The translations under genes and the position numbers were made by a program. The notes under the pieces were generated by a model, which was not told the DNA's origin, did no database searches, and was given only the letters and a program-made list of their open reading frames with translations. From Sphingopyxis italica (GTDB lineage: Bacteria > Pseudomonadota > Alphaproteobacteria > Sphingomonadales > Sphingomonadaceae), in NCBI RefSeq assembly GCF_011926545.1, contig NZ_JAATIT010000001.1:1-64000 (forward strand): a DNA stretch of 64,000 nt, in the 5' to 3' direction. Positions 35,674 through 47,272 of this stretch are shown piece after piece (positions within the stretch are counted from its first letter, which is position 1; every line of letters starts with the position of its first letter).

Positions 35674-37014
35674 ATGACCAAATTTTCGACCATGACCGGC
35701 CTGATCGCCTTGGCCGCCGTCGGCGCCGTGCCCGTGCTGGCGCAGACCGTCCCCGACAGCGAAGTGCCGACGACCAGCCTCAACATTCCCGGCAATGTAC
35801 AGCTTTACGGCGATGCGACACCGAACGTCTATCGCCCGTCGGCGACGGTGAACGGCGAAATCATCACGTCGACCGACATCGCACAGCGCATGGCGCTGAT
35901 CCGCATCGCGAACAACAACGTCGAGCTGCCGCCCGAGGAAATCGAGCGGCTGCGCAATCAGGTGTTCAGCAACCTGATCGACGAGAAGTTGCAGATTCAG
36001 GAAGCCAAGGCGGCCGAGATCACGATCGACGAGAATGTCGTCAACGACCAGTTCGCCCGGCTCGCGACGCGCTTCAAGCAGACGCCCGAACAGTTTTCGG
36101 AGTATCTGGCGTCGAAAGGCTCGTCCGCCGCGGCGGTGAAGCAGCAGATCCGCGGCGAATTCGCGTGGGACCGCCTGTTGTCGCGCAATATCCAGTCGAC
36201 GACCAACGTGTCGACCGACGAGGTCGACCTGATCGTCAAGCAGCTGGAAGCGTCCAAGGGGCAGGATGAATTCCACCTTGGCGAAATCTATCTGTCGGCG
36301 ACCCCCGACAATATCGCCGCGGTCACCGAAAACGCCAGGAAGATCATCCAGGCGTTGCAGGCGGGCGGCAGCTTTGCCGCCTATGCGCGCCAGTTTTCCG
36401 AAGCGTCGACCGCGGTCGTCGGCGGCGACCTCGGCTGGGTGAAGGCCGCGCAACTGCCAGGGTCGATGGGCGAGGCGGCGACGCAGATGCAGCCCGGCCA
36501 GCTCGTCGGCCCGGTCGAGGTGCCCGGCGGCATTTCGATCATGCTGATGATCGACCGGCGCCAGGTGCTCACCGCCGACCCGCGCGACGCGGTGCTCAGC
36601 CTGAAGCAGATTTCACTCGATTTCCCGGCCGGGACGACGCAGGAAAAGGCATCCGAGCTCGCCGGCAAGTTCGCCGAAGCGACACGCGCCATCGCCGGCT
36701 GCGGCGGCGCCGACGCGGTGGCGCAGCAATTGGGGGCGAGCGTCGTGTCGCGCGACAATATCGAGATGCGCGCGCTGCCCGCGCCGCTTCAGGCGACGCT
36801 CGTCAACCTCCAGGTCGGCCAGACGACGCAGCCGTTCGGCGCCGCGAACGAAGGCGTCAGCGTCCTTGTCCTTTGCGGCCGCGACATGCCGCAGACCGCG
36901 ACGGCACCGAACCTCGAACAGATCGAGCAGAAACTGCTGGAGGAAAAGGTCAACAAGCGGGCCCAGCGCTATCTGCGCGACCTGCGCCGGGATGCCGTGA
37001 TCGAATATAGCTGA
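35674..37014 (+). CDS. surA: Peptidyl-prolyl isomerase SurA (periplasmic chaperone)
   Basis: Helps outer-membrane proteins reach the Bam complex. The product is 446 aa. A signal peptide (MTKFSTMTGLIALAAVGAVPVLAQ) precedes the SurA N-terminal domain (about 55-175; SATVNGEIITSTDIAQRMALI and LIDEKLQIQEAKAAEI). One clear parvulin domain follows (EFHLGEIYLSA to PVEVPGGISIMLMIDRR, about 190-290), then a degenerate second one. Stop and pdxA start share a base (TGATG). Confidence 0.93.
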   Translation: MTKFSTMTGLIALAAVGAVPVLAQTVPDSEVPTTSLNIPGNVQLYGDATPNVYRPSATVNGEIITSTDIAQRMALIRIANNNVELPPEEIERLRNQVFSNLIDEKLQIQEAKAAEITIDENVVNDQFARLATRFKQTPEQFSEYLASKGSSAAAVKQQIRGEFAWDRLLSRNIQSTTNVSTDEVDLIVKQLEASKGQDEFHLGEIYLSATPDNIAAVTENARKIIQALQAGGSFAAYARQFSEASTAVVGGDLGWVKAAQLPGSMGEAATQMQPGQLVGPVEVPGGISIMLMIDRRQVLTADPRDAVLSLKQISLDFPAGTTQEKASELAGKFAEATRAIAGCGGADAVAQQLGASVVSRDNIEMRALPAPLQATLVNLQVGQTTQPFGAANEGVSVLVLCGRDMPQTATAPNLEQIEQKLLEEKVNKRAQRYLRDLRRDAVIEYS

Positions 37015-38033
37015 TGTCCGAGTTGAGCATTCGGCGTCCGATCACGGTTACCATGGGTGACCCGGCCGGGGTCGGCCCCGAAGTCACGGCACGCGCATGG
37101 GCCGCGCGCCGCGAAAATAACCTGCCACCCTTTGTCGCGATCGGCGACATCGCCGCGATCGAAGCGGTATGGGACGGGCCCGTGGCGCGCGTCGGCGATA
37201 TGGACGAGGTCGTGCGGACCTTTGGCGAGGCGCTGCCGGTATGGCACCTCGAGGACAGCGGCCCGCTGACCCCCGGATCGCCGACGCCGGCCGGTGCGAC
37301 CTGCGCGCTCCACGCGCTGGAGACTGGCATCGGGCTGACGCGCAATCAGGCGAGTTCGGCGCTGGTCACCGGATCGGTATCGAAACATGCGTTGCACGGC
37401 ATCGGCTACACCCATCCCGGGCAGACCGAATTCATCGCCGAACGCTGCGGCGTGACCGCGACCAATGCGGTGATGATGCTTGCCGGGCCGTCGCTGCGCG
37501 TCGTGCCGCTGACCGTGCATATCCCGCTCGCCGAGGTGCCCGAGCGGCTGACGAGCGAGCTCATCGTCGCCAAGACGCGGATCGTCGTGCGCGGGCTGCG
37601 CCGCAATTTCGGCATCGATACGCCGCGCATCGCGCTTGCCGGGCTCAACCCGCACGCGGGCGAGAGCGGCCAGCTCGGCAGCGAGGAGGAGCGGATCATG
37701 AAACCCGCGATCGCCCAGCTGGCCGAGGACGGGATCATCGTCGATGGTCCGCTCGCCGCCGACGCGCTGTTCGCCCCCGGCATCCGCGACCAATATGACG
37801 CGCTGCTCTGCGGCTATCACGATCAGGCGCTGGCGCCGTTCAAGGCGCTGCATTTCCACGACGGGGTCAATCTGACGCTCGGGCTGCCGATCATCCGTAC
37901 CTCCCCCGACCATGGCACCGCCTTCAATATCGCGGGCACCGGCCGGGCCGACGCCGGGCCGACGATCGCGGCGATTGCGATGGCCGAGCGCATGGCGACG
38001 GCGCGCGAGCGCAACTGCGCGCCGGCGAAGTGA
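37014..38033 (+). CDS. pdxA: 4-hydroxythreonine-4-phosphate dehydrogenase
   Basis: Vitamin B6 synthesis: oxidises 4-phosphohydroxythreonine with NAD. The product is 339 aa. [13 protein letters not shown] opens the protein, and the metal-binding histidines are in [27 protein letters not shown] and [33 protein letters not shown] completes the signature. Its start shares one base with the surA stop and its end overlaps rsmA by 4 bases (GTGA). Confidence 0.97.
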   Translation: MSELSIRRPITVTMGDPAGVGPEVTARAWAARRENNLPPFVAIGDIAAIEAVWDGPVARVGDMDEVVRTFGEALPVWHLEDSGPLTPGSPTPAGATCALHALETGIGLTRNQASSALVTGSVSKHALHGIGYTHPGQTEFIAERCGVTATNAVMMLAGPSLRVVPLTVHIPLAEVPERLTSELIVAKTRIVVRGLRRNFGIDTPRIALAGLNPHAGESGQLGSEEERIMKPAIAQLAEDGIIVDGPLAADALFAPGIRDQYDALLCGYHDQALAPFKALHFHDGVNLTLGLPIIRTSPDHGTAFNIAGTGRADAGPTIAAIAMAERMATARERNCAPAK

Positions 38034-38869
38034 CGGTTCAGCCGCGCACGCCGCTGCCGCCGCTGCGCGAGACGGTGCGCGCCCACGGCCTGTCGGCGAG
38101 CAAGGCGCTGGGGCAGAATTTCCTGTTCGACGAGCAATTGCTCGGCCGGATCGCGGCGCTGCCGGGCGATCTGGACGGCGCGACGGTGTTCGAGGTCGGG
38201 CCGGGGCCAGGCGGACTGACGCGCGCGCTGCTGCGCGCCGGGGCGAAGGTGATCGCGGTCGAGCGCGACGATCGCTGCCTGCCGCTGCTCGCCGAGCTGG
38301 CGGAGGCGTTTCCGGGGCAGCTGACGGTGATCGCCGACGATGCGATGGCGGTCGACGTCGACGCGCTGACCGGCGGCGCGCCCTATCATATCGTCGCCAA
38401 CCTGCCCTATAATGTCGGCACCGCGCTGTTCACGCGCTGGCTCGAGCCCGCGGCGTGGCCGCCGCGCTGGCTGTCGCTGACCCTGATGTTCCAGCTCGAG
38501 GTCGCCGAACGCATCGTCGCGCCGGTGGGGACGAACGCCTATGGCCGGCTCGCGGTGCTCGCGCAGTGGCGGTCGCACGCGAAGATCGCGATGAAGGTGC
38601 ATCGCTCGGCCTTCACCCCGCCGCCCAAGGTGATGTCGGCGATCGTCCATGTGACGCCGGGCGATCAGCCCGCGGGCGTCGAGCCGAAATTACTGTCGAA
38701 GCTCACCGAGAAAGGTTTCGGGCAGCGGCGCAAGATGCTGCGGCAGAGTCTGAAGGGTGTCGAGGGCGCGGTCGTTGCGGCGGAGGCGTTGGGGATCGAC
38801 CCGACGCGGCGCGCGGAGACGGTCGGCGTCGGCGAATGGGTCGCGCTGGCGCGCGCGCTCGGCGCGTAG
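38030..38869 (+). CDS. rsmA: 16S rRNA (adenine1518/1519-N6) dimethyltransferase RsmA (KsgA)
   Basis: Dimethylates two adjacent adenines in the 3' hairpin of 16S rRNA during small-subunit assembly. The product is 279 aa from a GTG start. SAM-binding [36 protein letters not shown] and the catalytic [11 protein letters not shown] are visible. The gene overlaps pdxA by 4 bases. It ends 4 bases from the convergent TPR-protein gene. Confidence 0.96.
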   Translation: MTVQPRTPLPPLRETVRAHGLSASKALGQNFLFDEQLLGRIAALPGDLDGATVFEVGPGPGGLTRALLRAGAKVIAVERDDRCLPLLAELAEAFPGQLTVIADDAMAVDVDALTGGAPYHIVANLPYNVGTALFTRWLEPAAWPPRWLSLTLMFQLEVAERIVAPVGTNAYGRLAVLAQWRSHAKIAMKVHRSAFTPPPKVMSAIVHVTPGDQPAGVEPKLLSKLTEKGFGQRRKMLRQSLKGVEGAVVAAEALGIDPTRRAETVGVGEWVALARALGA

Positions 38870-38873
38870 CTTC

Positions 38874-39404
38874 TCAGTTCTGGCCGGTGGCGGGCTTGAC
38901 CGTCGCGACGACCGGCGTCGGCACCAGCGCCTCGGCGGCGACGACGCGTTTCGAGGCGCTCAATGCGATCGTCTTTTCGAGCGCGGCGACCTGCGGGCAT
39001 TTGGCGCCGCAAACGCGCTCGGCCTCGGCGAGCTTTTCGCGCGCCAGTTCGAACGCGCCCTTGTCGGCGAGCGCCGCGCCCTGCCCGGTCAGCGCGACAA
39101 TGTCCTTGGGCTCGAGGATCAGCGCCTCGCGATAGAGGCCGATCGCCTTGCCAGGCAGCCCCTGTGCGCGCGCGACCTGCGCCAGTGCGATGATCGCCGA
39201 CCGGTTGCGAGGATCGGCGGCGAGCGCCGATTCATAGAAATCGATCGCAAGGTCGAGGTCGCCGGCTTCCTGCGCCTGATGTCCTTCCTGCTGGAGCGCG
39301 ATCGAGCGGGGGAAGATGTCGTTGTCGGCGCGCTGGGCATCGGAGGCGGTCGGCAGGCTGGCCAGAACAAGACCGGCGCCAACGGCCAGAAAACTGATGC
39401 GCAT
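38874..39404 (-). CDS. Exported TPR-repeat protein, 176 aa
   Basis: The protein starts MRISFLAVGAGLVLASLPTASDAQ, a signal peptide. Two to three tetratricopeptide repeats follow (QEAGDLDLAIDFYESALAADPRN; AQGLPGKAIGLYREALILEPKD; ADKGAFELAREKLAEAER). Two cysteines (VCGAKCPQ) may form a disulphide. The chosen ATG has GGGAGAA upstream; longer starts up to 39443 would overlap rsmB. It probably makes protein contacts in the periplasm; the partner is unknown. It follows rsmB on the same strand. Confidence 0.78.
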   Translation of the reverse strand: MRISFLAVGAGLVLASLPTASDAQRADNDIFPRSIALQQEGHQAQEAGDLDLAIDFYESALAADPRNRSAIIALAQVARAQGLPGKAIGLYREALILEPKDIVALTGQGAALADKGAFELAREKLAEAERVCGAKCPQVAALEKTIALSASKRVVAAEALVPTPVVATVKPATGQN

Positions 39405-39436
39405 CGCATTCTCCCATCGCTTCATCGGAGGGGATG

Positions 39437-40627
39437 CTAACATGGCGATGTCAACCGTGCGAGAAAAAATCCGTCGGAATGGTCGTGCGCCGGGGTCAGC
39501 AGGAAACCCGCGCCCGCGGCGCGTCCGATACCATCGGGGAGATAGCCGGCGTCGGCCGTCCAGCCCGGATGCCGGTTGAGAAAATCGTCCACCTGTGCCC
39601 GCCCCTCGCGCGTGATGATCGAGCAGACAGCATAGAGAAGTTTGCCGCCGGGCGCCACCAGATCGGCGGCTATGTCCAACAGCTTGGCCTGATCGGCGCG
39701 ATGGCGTTCAAGGCGCGCGGGGGTGAGCCGCCAGCGCAGTTCAGGACTGCGGCGCCAGGTGCCGCTGCCCGAACAAGGCGCATCGACGAAGACGCGCGCC
39801 GCCCTGCCCCGCCAGTCGGCGAGCATGTCGGTTTCCTGCCCGGGATTGAGCAGCCGCGTTTCGATGCGCGTCGCGCCGGCGCGTTCGGCGCGCGGGGCGA
39901 GTTGCTGGAGGCGGGCGCGGTTGGTGTCGCAGGCGAGGATGTCGGCGTCGTTTCCGGTGAGCGAAGCGATGGCGAGCGTCTTGCCGCCCCCGCCCGCGCA
40001 GAGATCGACGATCGGCTGCCCAAGCGCGGCGTCCAAAGCGGCCGAGGCAAATTGGCTCGCGGCGTCCTGCACCTCGAAGCGGCCTTCGGCGTAAGCCGGA
40101 TGCTGGATGGCCGGTGTTTCGGGCGGCAGCCGCCAGCCATCGGGCGCGCCGGGAATCGCCTCGCCCTCGGGAAACAGCGTAGCGAAATCGGCGCCTTCCG
40201 CCTTGATCCGGTTGGCGCGGAGATCGAGCGGCGCGCGCGTCAGCATCGCGCCATATTCGCCATCGCCTACCAGCGGATCGAAAAGGTCGATCAGCGCCTG
40301 CGCGGCGAGGCCGGTTTCGGCGCGCGGTTCGTCGGCGGCGATCGGTGCGGGGCCGTAGGGCGAGCCATCGAAAAGCGCCGCGAGTTCGGGCTGCGGGTCG
40401 GCGAGCGCGAGCATCGCCGCGCGGCCCGAGACAGGCGCCGAGCGCACCGCACGGATCGCGTCATAGACGTGGGAGCGGATCGCGCGGCGGTCCTTCGACC
40501 CCGCGTAGCGGCGCGCGCGCATCGCCTCGGCGAAGATCGCGTCGGCCGGCGCCCCGCCCTCGCGCGCGGCGGCGGCGATGGCGTCGAGGATTTCGATCGC
40601 GGTCTGGATGCGGGCGGCGGGGGTCAC
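39437..40627 (-). CDS. rsmB: RsmB/NOP-family rRNA (cytosine-C5) methyltransferase
   Basis: Methylates a cytosine of 16S rRNA with SAM. The product is 396 aa. An N-terminal NusB-like helical domain (about 1-130) precedes the methyltransferase core with VDLCAGGGGKTLAIAS, DTNRARLQQL, the motif IV FVDAPCSGSGTWRRSPE and motif VI LLYAVCSIITREG, whose two cysteines are the catalytic pair. The start is a GTG, 10 bases after the guaB stop on the same strand. Confidence 0.9.
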   Translation of the reverse strand: MTPAARIQTAIEILDAIAAAAREGGAPADAIFAEAMRARRYAGSKDRRAIRSHVYDAIRAVRSAPVSGRAAMLALADPQPELAALFDGSPYGPAPIAADEPRAETGLAAQALIDLFDPLVGDGEYGAMLTRAPLDLRANRIKAEGADFATLFPEGEAIPGAPDGWRLPPETPAIQHPAYAEGRFEVQDAASQFASAALDAALGQPIVDLCAGGGGKTLAIASLTGNDADILACDTNRARLQQLAPRAERAGATRIETRLLNPGQETDMLADWRGRAARVFVDAPCSGSGTWRRSPELRWRLTPARLERHRADQAKLLDIAADLVAPGGKLLYAVCSIITREGRAQVDDFLNRHPGWTADAGYLPDGIGRAAGAGFLLTPAHDHSDGFFLARLTSPC

Positions 40628-40636
40628 CGGCCGGCC

Positions 40637-42259
<1,623 letters not shown>

Positions 42260-42274
42260 TTACCACCGGCACCG

Positions 42275-42290
42275 GTGTAACCGGTTGCGT
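42275..42290. promoter_or_regulatory. Candidate LacI-family operator upstream of the sugar MFS gene
   Basis: GTAACCGGTTGC at 42277-42288 differs in one base from the perfect palindrome GTAACCGGTTAC found upstream of lacI. It lies 63 bases before the MFS start in the intergenic stretch 42095-42352. A nearby GCACCGGTG (42269-42277) gives extra symmetry. A LacI protein bound here would repress the MFS-ATPase genes. Confidence 0.7.
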
Positions 42291-42352
42291 TGCCTCCGGC
42301 CGCTCGTTAGACCGCTGCGCATAACATAGTTCCGGCGAAGAGGATATTCCGA

Positions 42353-43717
42353 ATGAACCTGCCCAGCCAGGCGGCCGCCAACCCCGGCGGCCGGTCGAAT
42401 GCCATGGCGGCCTTCGCCGCGGTGACCGTGCTGTTCTTCGCCTGGGGCTTCATCACCTCGCTGATCGACCCGCTCGTTGCCGCGGTGAAGGGAATCTTCA
42501 CGTTGAGCGATGCCGAGGCGCAGTTGTCGGCATCGGCCTTCTTCATCGCCTATGGCCTGATGTCCTTTCCCGCCGCGGCGCTGATCGCGCGCTTTCATTC
42601 GGTGCCGTCGATCCTGACCGCGCTGTCGACGATGGTCGCCGGCTGCCTCGTCATGCTCGCGGCGGCGAACCTCGCCGTCTATCCGCTCGTGCTCGCGGGC
42701 CTGTTCATCCTCGCGAGCGGCATCACCATCTTGCAGGTCGCGGCGAACCCGCTCGCGGCGGCCCTCGGCGACCCGAAACGCAGCCATTTCCGCCTGACCT
42801 TCAGCCAGACCTTCAACAGCTTCGGCACCTTCCTCGGCCCCCTGATCGGCGCGCACCTGTTCCTTGAAGGCGTCGAGGTCAAGGAAGGCACGGTGGTGAC
42901 CGAGGCGGTGCGCGCGCAGGCGCTCGGCGGGATCGACGCGGCCTATTTCTGGATCTGCGGCCTCATCATCGCGCTGCTGTTCTTCTTCTGGTTCAGCCGG
43001 CGCATCGTCAACGAAGCGGTGCCGCCCGCGCCGATCGGCGAGCGCGCCGGGATGGGCGAGCTGATCCGCGAGGCCTTTTCGTCGCGCTGGGCGCTGCTCG
43101 GCGGGCTCGCCATCTTCCTCTATGTCGGCGCCGAGGTCGCGATCGGGACGCAGATGGCGCTGTTCCTCAACAGCGATGCGATCTGGGGCCAGTCGGACGC
43201 CGCCTTCGGCACGTTCGGCTGGATCATGGGCAATGACGGCGTGCCCGGCGTGTCGTTGCAGGAAGCCGGCAAAGCCGTCGCGCTTTACTGGGGCGGCGCG
43301 ATGATCGGCCGCGCGATCGGGTCGGTGCTGCTCGCGCGTTTCTCGGCATCGAAGCTGCTCGTCATCTTCACCGCCGTCGCGGCGCTGCTCTGCCTCTATA
43401 TCATATTCGTCGGCGGGGTGAGCGCGGGCTTCGTCGCGCTGTCGATCGGCCTGTTCAATTCGATCATGTTCCCGGTGATCTTCACCCTGACGCTCGAGCG
43501 TTCGACCGCACGCGCCGAAGCGACGTCGGGGCTGCTGTGTACCGCGATCGTCGGCGGCGCGGCGATCCCCTATCTCGCGGGGCAATTGTCCGACGCGGTC
43601 GGCTATACCGCCGCGCTGGCCCTGCCCGCCGCCTGCTATGTCGCGCTGTGCATCTTCGCGGTCGCCGCGGGGCGCGCGCCCGCGCGGCAGGCGAGCACAG
43701 GCGTGACGGTCCACTGA
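42353..43717 (+). CDS. Sugar MFS transporter (FHS family, glucose/galactose type)
   Basis: Twelve membrane helices can be traced over 454 aa, starting AFAAVTVLFFAWGFITSLIDPLV, which is the FucP/GluP-like opening. QVAANPLAAALGDPKRSHFRLTFSQTFNSFGTFLGPL is the family signature (asparagine and glutamine in the substrate path). These proteins import hexoses with protons or sodium. First gene of the plus-strand sugar operon; the ABC ATPase gene starts 26 bases later. Regulated most likely by the LacI protein through the site at 42277-42288. Confidence 0.9.
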   Translation: MNLPSQAAANPGGRSNAMAAFAAVTVLFFAWGFITSLIDPLVAAVKGIFTLSDAEAQLSASAFFIAYGLMSFPAAALIARFHSVPSILTALSTMVAGCLVMLAAANLAVYPLVLAGLFILASGITILQVAANPLAAALGDPKRSHFRLTFSQTFNSFGTFLGPLIGAHLFLEGVEVKEGTVVTEAVRAQALGGIDAAYFWICGLIIALLFFFWFSRRIVNEAVPPAPIGERAGMGELIREAFSSRWALLGGLAIFLYVGAEVAIGTQMALFLNSDAIWGQSDAAFGTFGWIMGNDGVPGVSLQEAGKAVALYWGGAMIGRAIGSVLLARFSASKLLVIFTAVAALLCLYIIFVGGVSAGFVALSIGLFNSIMFPVIFTLTLERSTARAEATSGLLCTAIVGGAAIPYLAGQLSDAVGYTAALALPAACYVALCIFAVAAGRAPARQASTGVTVH

Positions 43718-43743
43718 GGAGCCGGAAACGCGGGCGGGGGATC

Positions 43744-44826
43744 ATGGCCGGATTGTCGATCAAGGACGCGCGCAAGCACTTCGGGACGACCGAGGTCCTG
43801 AAGGGCGTGTCGATCGACGTCGCCGACGGCGAGTTCACGGTGATCGTCGGCCCGTCGGGATGCGGTAAATCGACGCTTTTGCGGTCGGTCGCCGGGCTTG
43901 AGGAACTGACGAACGGCCGCATCCGCATCGGCGACCGCGACGTCACCGGCCTCGCGCCGTCGGAACGCGGGATCGCGATGGTGTTCCAATCCTATGCGCT
44001 CTACCCGCACCTGACTGTCTATGAGAATATGGCGTTCGCCCTGCGCATCGCGAAGGCCGACAAGGTCGCGATCGATGCGGCGGTGCGGCGGGCGGCGGCG
44101 ATTTTGAACATCGAGCCGCTGCTCGATCGCAAGCCGGCGGCGCTGTCGGGCGGACAGCGCCAGCGCGTCGCGATCGGTCGCGCGATCGTGCGCCAGCCGC
44201 AAATCTTCCTGTTCGACGAACCGCTGTCGAACCTCGACGCCGACCTGCGCGTGCGGATGCGGTATGAATTTGCCGAGCTTCACCGCCAGCTCGGCACGAC
44301 GACGCTCTATGTGACGCACGATCAGGTCGAGGCGATGACATTGGCCGATCGCATCATCGTGATGCGCGACGGGCGGATCGAACAGGTCGGCACCCCGCGC
44401 GAACTCTATGCGCGGCCGGCGAATATCTTTGTCGCGCAATTCCTCGGCACGCCGCGGATGAACATTCTGGCGGCGACGATGGCCGAAAACGGCCGCGCGA
44501 CGCTGGCGGGCGGGCGCAGCATCGCCCTGCCCTCGCTTACGACGCCACAGCCGGCCGGAACGCCGCTGTCGATCGGTATCCGGCCCGAGGATATCGCGAT
44601 CGGGGAGGCGCCGGGCGCGCTGCCCTTCACCATCAGCTTTATCGAGCGGCTCGGCGGGCTGGCGACGCTGCATCTGGGCGGCCGCGAAGGCGAGGAACCC
44701 GTCGCGTGCCAGTTGCGCGACGACGGCAGCCTTGAGGAAGGCGACACGGTCGCCGCGTCCTTCGCGTCCGGACATCTGCACCTGTTCGACTCCACCGGCG
44801 AAGTGTTGGAGACGACAGGCAAATGA
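43744..44826 (+). CDS. ABC transporter ATPase of the UgpC/MalK/MsmK type
   Basis: Energises sugar import. The product is 360 aa from MAGLSIKDARKHFGTTEVLKG. The ABC domain (1-235) has Walker A GPSGCGKST, signature LSGGQRQRVAIGR, Walker B IFLFDEPLSNLD and the H-loop VTHDQVEAMT. The C-terminal TOBE/OB part (about 245-360; LSIGIRPEDIAIGE) is typical of carbohydrate transporters. It is separated from its likely permeases by lacI and the binding-protein gene. Stop codon at 44826 is followed by the perfect LacI operator. Confidence 0.93.
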   Translation: MAGLSIKDARKHFGTTEVLKGVSIDVADGEFTVIVGPSGCGKSTLLRSVAGLEELTNGRIRIGDRDVTGLAPSERGIAMVFQSYALYPHLTVYENMAFALRIAKADKVAIDAAVRRAAAILNIEPLLDRKPAALSGGQRQRVAIGRAIVRQPQIFLFDEPLSNLDADLRVRMRYEFAELHRQLGTTTLYVTHDQVEAMTLADRIIVMRDGRIEQVGTPRELYARPANIFVAQFLGTPRMNILAATMAENGRATLAGGRSIALPSLTTPQPAGTPLSIGIRPEDIAIGEAPGALPFTISFIERLGGLATLHLGGREGEEPVACQLRDDGSLEEGDTVAASFASGHLHLFDSTGEVLETTGK

Positions 44827-44843
44827 CCTTGCATTTCGCCATT

Positions 44844-44855
44844 GTAACCGGTTAC
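44844..44855. promoter_or_regulatory. Perfect 12-bp LacI-family operator upstream of lacI
   Basis: GTAACCGGTTAC is a perfect palindrome with the central CCGG expected for a LacI-type operator. It lies 86 bases before the lacI start, between the ABC ATPase gene and lacI. It suggests self-regulation and control of the downstream binding-protein, permease and hydrolase genes. Confidence 0.8.
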
Positions 44856-44940
44856 GCTGTCGCCGTTTCCGCGCCCGGCGAGAGAGGAACGGAGTCGCGA
44901 AAGCGGCCCGTCGCCATATGAGGGAAAGGGGGCCAGCGGC

Positions 44941-45981
44941 ATGGCAACATTGAGGGACGTCGCCCGCGAAGCGGGGGTTTCGGTCGCGACGGCATCGCGC
45001 GCGATCAACGGGCTCGGCAATGTCACCGCGCCGACGCGGGCGGCGGTGATGGCGGCGGTCAAGAAGCTGAATTTCGTCCCCCACAGCGGCGCGCGGAGCC
45101 TGACGCGGCGCAAGACCGACACCGTCGGGGTCATCCTGCCCGACCTGTTCGGCGAATTCTTCTCCGAAATCATTCGCGGCATCGACCTGGTCGCGCATGA
45201 ATCGGGGATGCACCTGCTGCTGGGCAATATGCACGGCAGCACGCACGAGACCGCGGCGGCGATCGCCGCGATGCGCGGGCGCGTCGACGGGCTGCTCGTC
45301 ATGCCGCCCGATCTGAAGCCCGAACTGCTGGCGGACTATCTCGACCCGGCGCTGCCCACGGTGCTGCTCAATTACGACGCCGGACCGCTCGACCTGCCTT
45401 TCGTCGCGGTCGACAATTATCGCGGCGCCTATGCGATGACCGAAGCGCTGCTGACGGCCGGCGCGCGGCAGGTGGTCCATATCGCGGGACCCAAGCACAA
45501 CCGCGACGCGCGCGACCGCCAGCGCGGCTTCGTCGAGGCGATGGCGAAGATCGCGGGGGAACGCAGCCCGGTGATCCTGCCCGGCGACTTTTCGGAGGAA
45601 AGCGGCGAAAAGGCGGCGCGCCTGTTCGTCGAGGGACAGCTTCCCGCCGACGCGGTCTTCGCCGCGAACGACCAGATGGCGGTCGGGCTGATCGCCGAGC
45701 TGGCGCGCGCGGGCGTATCGGTGCCCGGCGACGTGATGGTCGCGGGCTTCGACGACATCCCGCTCGCGCGGCATCTGAGCCCGGGGTTGACGACGATGCA
45801 GGTCAATATCGACCGGCTGGGGTCGACGGGCATGATGCTGCTGCTCCGCCTGCTGCGCGGCGACGCGCTGGGCGCGGCGAGCGCAACGATCCTGAACCCC
45901 AACCTCATCGCGCGCGGCACCACCGCGAGCCTGCCCGGCGCCGCACGAGCGAGTGCCGCAGCGGGAGCGTCGCCGACGTGA
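44941..45981 (+). CDS. LacI-family transcriptional regulator
   Basis: The probable repressor of the glucan locus. The product is 346 aa. The N-terminal helix-turn-helix ATLRDVAREAGVSVATASRAIN and hinge helix region (PHSGARSL) are complete, followed by the periplasmic-binding-like sensor domain (TDTVGVILPDLFGEFFSEIIRG; VAGFDDIPLARHLSPGLTTM; GVSVPGDVMVAGF). The inducer is not readable but is likely a sugar from the locus. Its start has the ribosome-binding site AAAGGGGG. The stop is 22 bases before the binding-protein start. Confidence 0.93.
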   Translation: MATLRDVAREAGVSVATASRAINGLGNVTAPTRAAVMAAVKKLNFVPHSGARSLTRRKTDTVGVILPDLFGEFFSEIIRGIDLVAHESGMHLLLGNMHGSTHETAAAIAAMRGRVDGLLVMPPDLKPELLADYLDPALPTVLLNYDAGPLDLPFVAVDNYRGAYAMTEALLTAGARQVVHIAGPKHNRDARDRQRGFVEAMAKIAGERSPVILPGDFSEESGEKAARLFVEGQLPADAVFAANDQMAVGLIAELARAGVSVPGDVMVAGFDDIPLARHLSPGLTTMQVNIDRLGSTGMMLLLRLLRGDALGAASATILNPNLIARGTTASLPGAARASAAAGASPT

Positions 45982-46003
45982 GCCGACTGGCGCGCCTTTG
46001 CCG

Positions 46004-47272
46004 ATGCAGCTGACGCGCCGCCATATGACCGGCGCGCTCGCCGCGCTGCCCCTCGCCCCGCTGCTCGGCGGCTGCGGCGCGCGCGCGGACGATACGCTGA
46101 CGATCTGGGCGATGGGCAATGAGGCGGCGAGCCTGCCCGCGCTGCTGGGGGGCATCGCCTGGCCCGCTGACGCGCCGCCGATCGCGGTCCAGCCGCTGCC
46201 GTGGACCGCGGCGCACGAGAAATTGCTCACAGGCTTTGCGGGCGGATCGCTGCCGAGCGTCGGGCAGGTCGGCAACAGCTGGATCGCCGAATTGGCCGCC
46301 ATCGGGGCGATCGAGCCGGTTCCTCCATATGCGAGGCGGTTGCTCGCCGACCAGTTCGGCGCGGTGATCGACACCAATCGTATTGCTGGCAAGACGTGGG
46401 GCGTCCCCTGGTATGTCGACACGCGGCTGCAATTTTATCGCAAGGATCTGTTCGCGCGCGCGGGTTATGGTGCGCCACCGCCCGAGTGGACCGAGTGGAA
46501 GGCGGCGCTGCATAAGGTGAAAAAGCAGGCGGGCGACGGCAATTATGCGCTGCTCTATCCGCTCAACGAATATGAGCAGTTGACGACGCTGGCGCTGTCG
46601 GCCGGGGCGCGGATGCTGCGCGACGAGGGCGGCCGCGGCGCCTTTTCGGAACCCGAGTTCAAGGCCGCACTCGCTTTTTACAAATCGCTATTCGATGAGG
46701 AGCTCGCGCCCAAGGTCTCGATGGCGCAGATTTCCAATGTCTGGACCGAATTCGGGCGCGGCCATTTCAGCCTGTTCCTGTCGGGCCCGTGGACGATCGG
46801 CGACATGAAGAAGCGCCTCGCGCCGGCATTGCAGGACGATTGGGGCACCGCCGTGAACCCGGGGCCCGACGGGATCGGGTCGGCGGCGCCGGGCGGGTCG
46901 AGCCTCGTCGTTTTTGCGGGCGGCGCGCATGACAAGGCATCGTGGGATCTGGTGGCGCGGCTGACGGCGTCGGTCGCGCAGCTCGCGCTCCACGAAGCGA
47001 CGGGCGATCTGCCCGCGCGGCGCTCGGTGTGGACCGCGGCGGGGTTGATGCACGACCCGGCGGTTGCGCCGTTCCGCGTCCAGCTCGAGCGCGCGACCGC
47101 GCTGCCCAAAGTGCCCGAATGGGAGCGCATCGTCACCGAGATGCAAGTCGTCGCCGAACGCATGGTGCGCGGGCAATATAGCGTCGATGCGGCCGCGAAG
47201 GAGATCGACGCGCGCGCGGACCGCCTGCTCGAAAAGCGGCGCTGGATGCTGAGCCAAGGACGCGCGCTTTGA
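46004..47272 (+). CDS. ABC sugar-binding lipoprotein (extracellular solute-binding family 1)
   Basis: Captures the sugar for the two permeases. The product is 422 aa. A signal peptide with two arginines (MQLTRRHMTGALAALPLAPL) ends in the lipobox LGGC (Cys 24). The mature part resembles MalE-type binding proteins (DTLTIWAMGNEAASLPALL; KTWGVPWYVDTRLQFYRKDLF; GGSSLVVFAGGAHDK). The ATG at 46004 is chosen because the open frame upstream overlaps lacI and lacks a signal peptide. Stop overlaps the next gene (TTGA). Confidence 0.9.
   Translation: MQLTRRHMTGALAALPLAPLLGGCGARADDTLTIWAMGNEAASLPALLGGIAWPADAPPIAVQPLPWTAAHEKLLTGFAGGSLPSVGQVGNSWIAELAAIGAIEPVPPYARRLLADQFGAVIDTNRIAGKTWGVPWYVDTRLQFYRKDLFARAGYGAPPPEWTEWKAALHKVKKQAGDGNYALLYPLNEYEQLTTLALSAGARMLRDEGGRGAFSEPEFKAALAFYKSLFDEELAPKVSMAQISNVWTEFGRGHFSLFLSGPWTIGDMKKRLAPALQDDWGTAVNPGPDGIGSAAPGGSSLVVFAGGAHDKASWDLVARLTASVAQLALHEATGDLPARRSVWTAAGLMHDPAVAPFRVQLERATALPKVPEWERIVTEMQVVAERMVRGQYSVDAAAKEIDARADRLLEKRRWMLSQGRAL

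Noticed and set aside
42260..43714. 484-codon minus-strand frame opposite the MFS gene
   Set aside because: Arg/Glu/His-rich shadow; the plus strand has clear membrane helices and the FHS signature.
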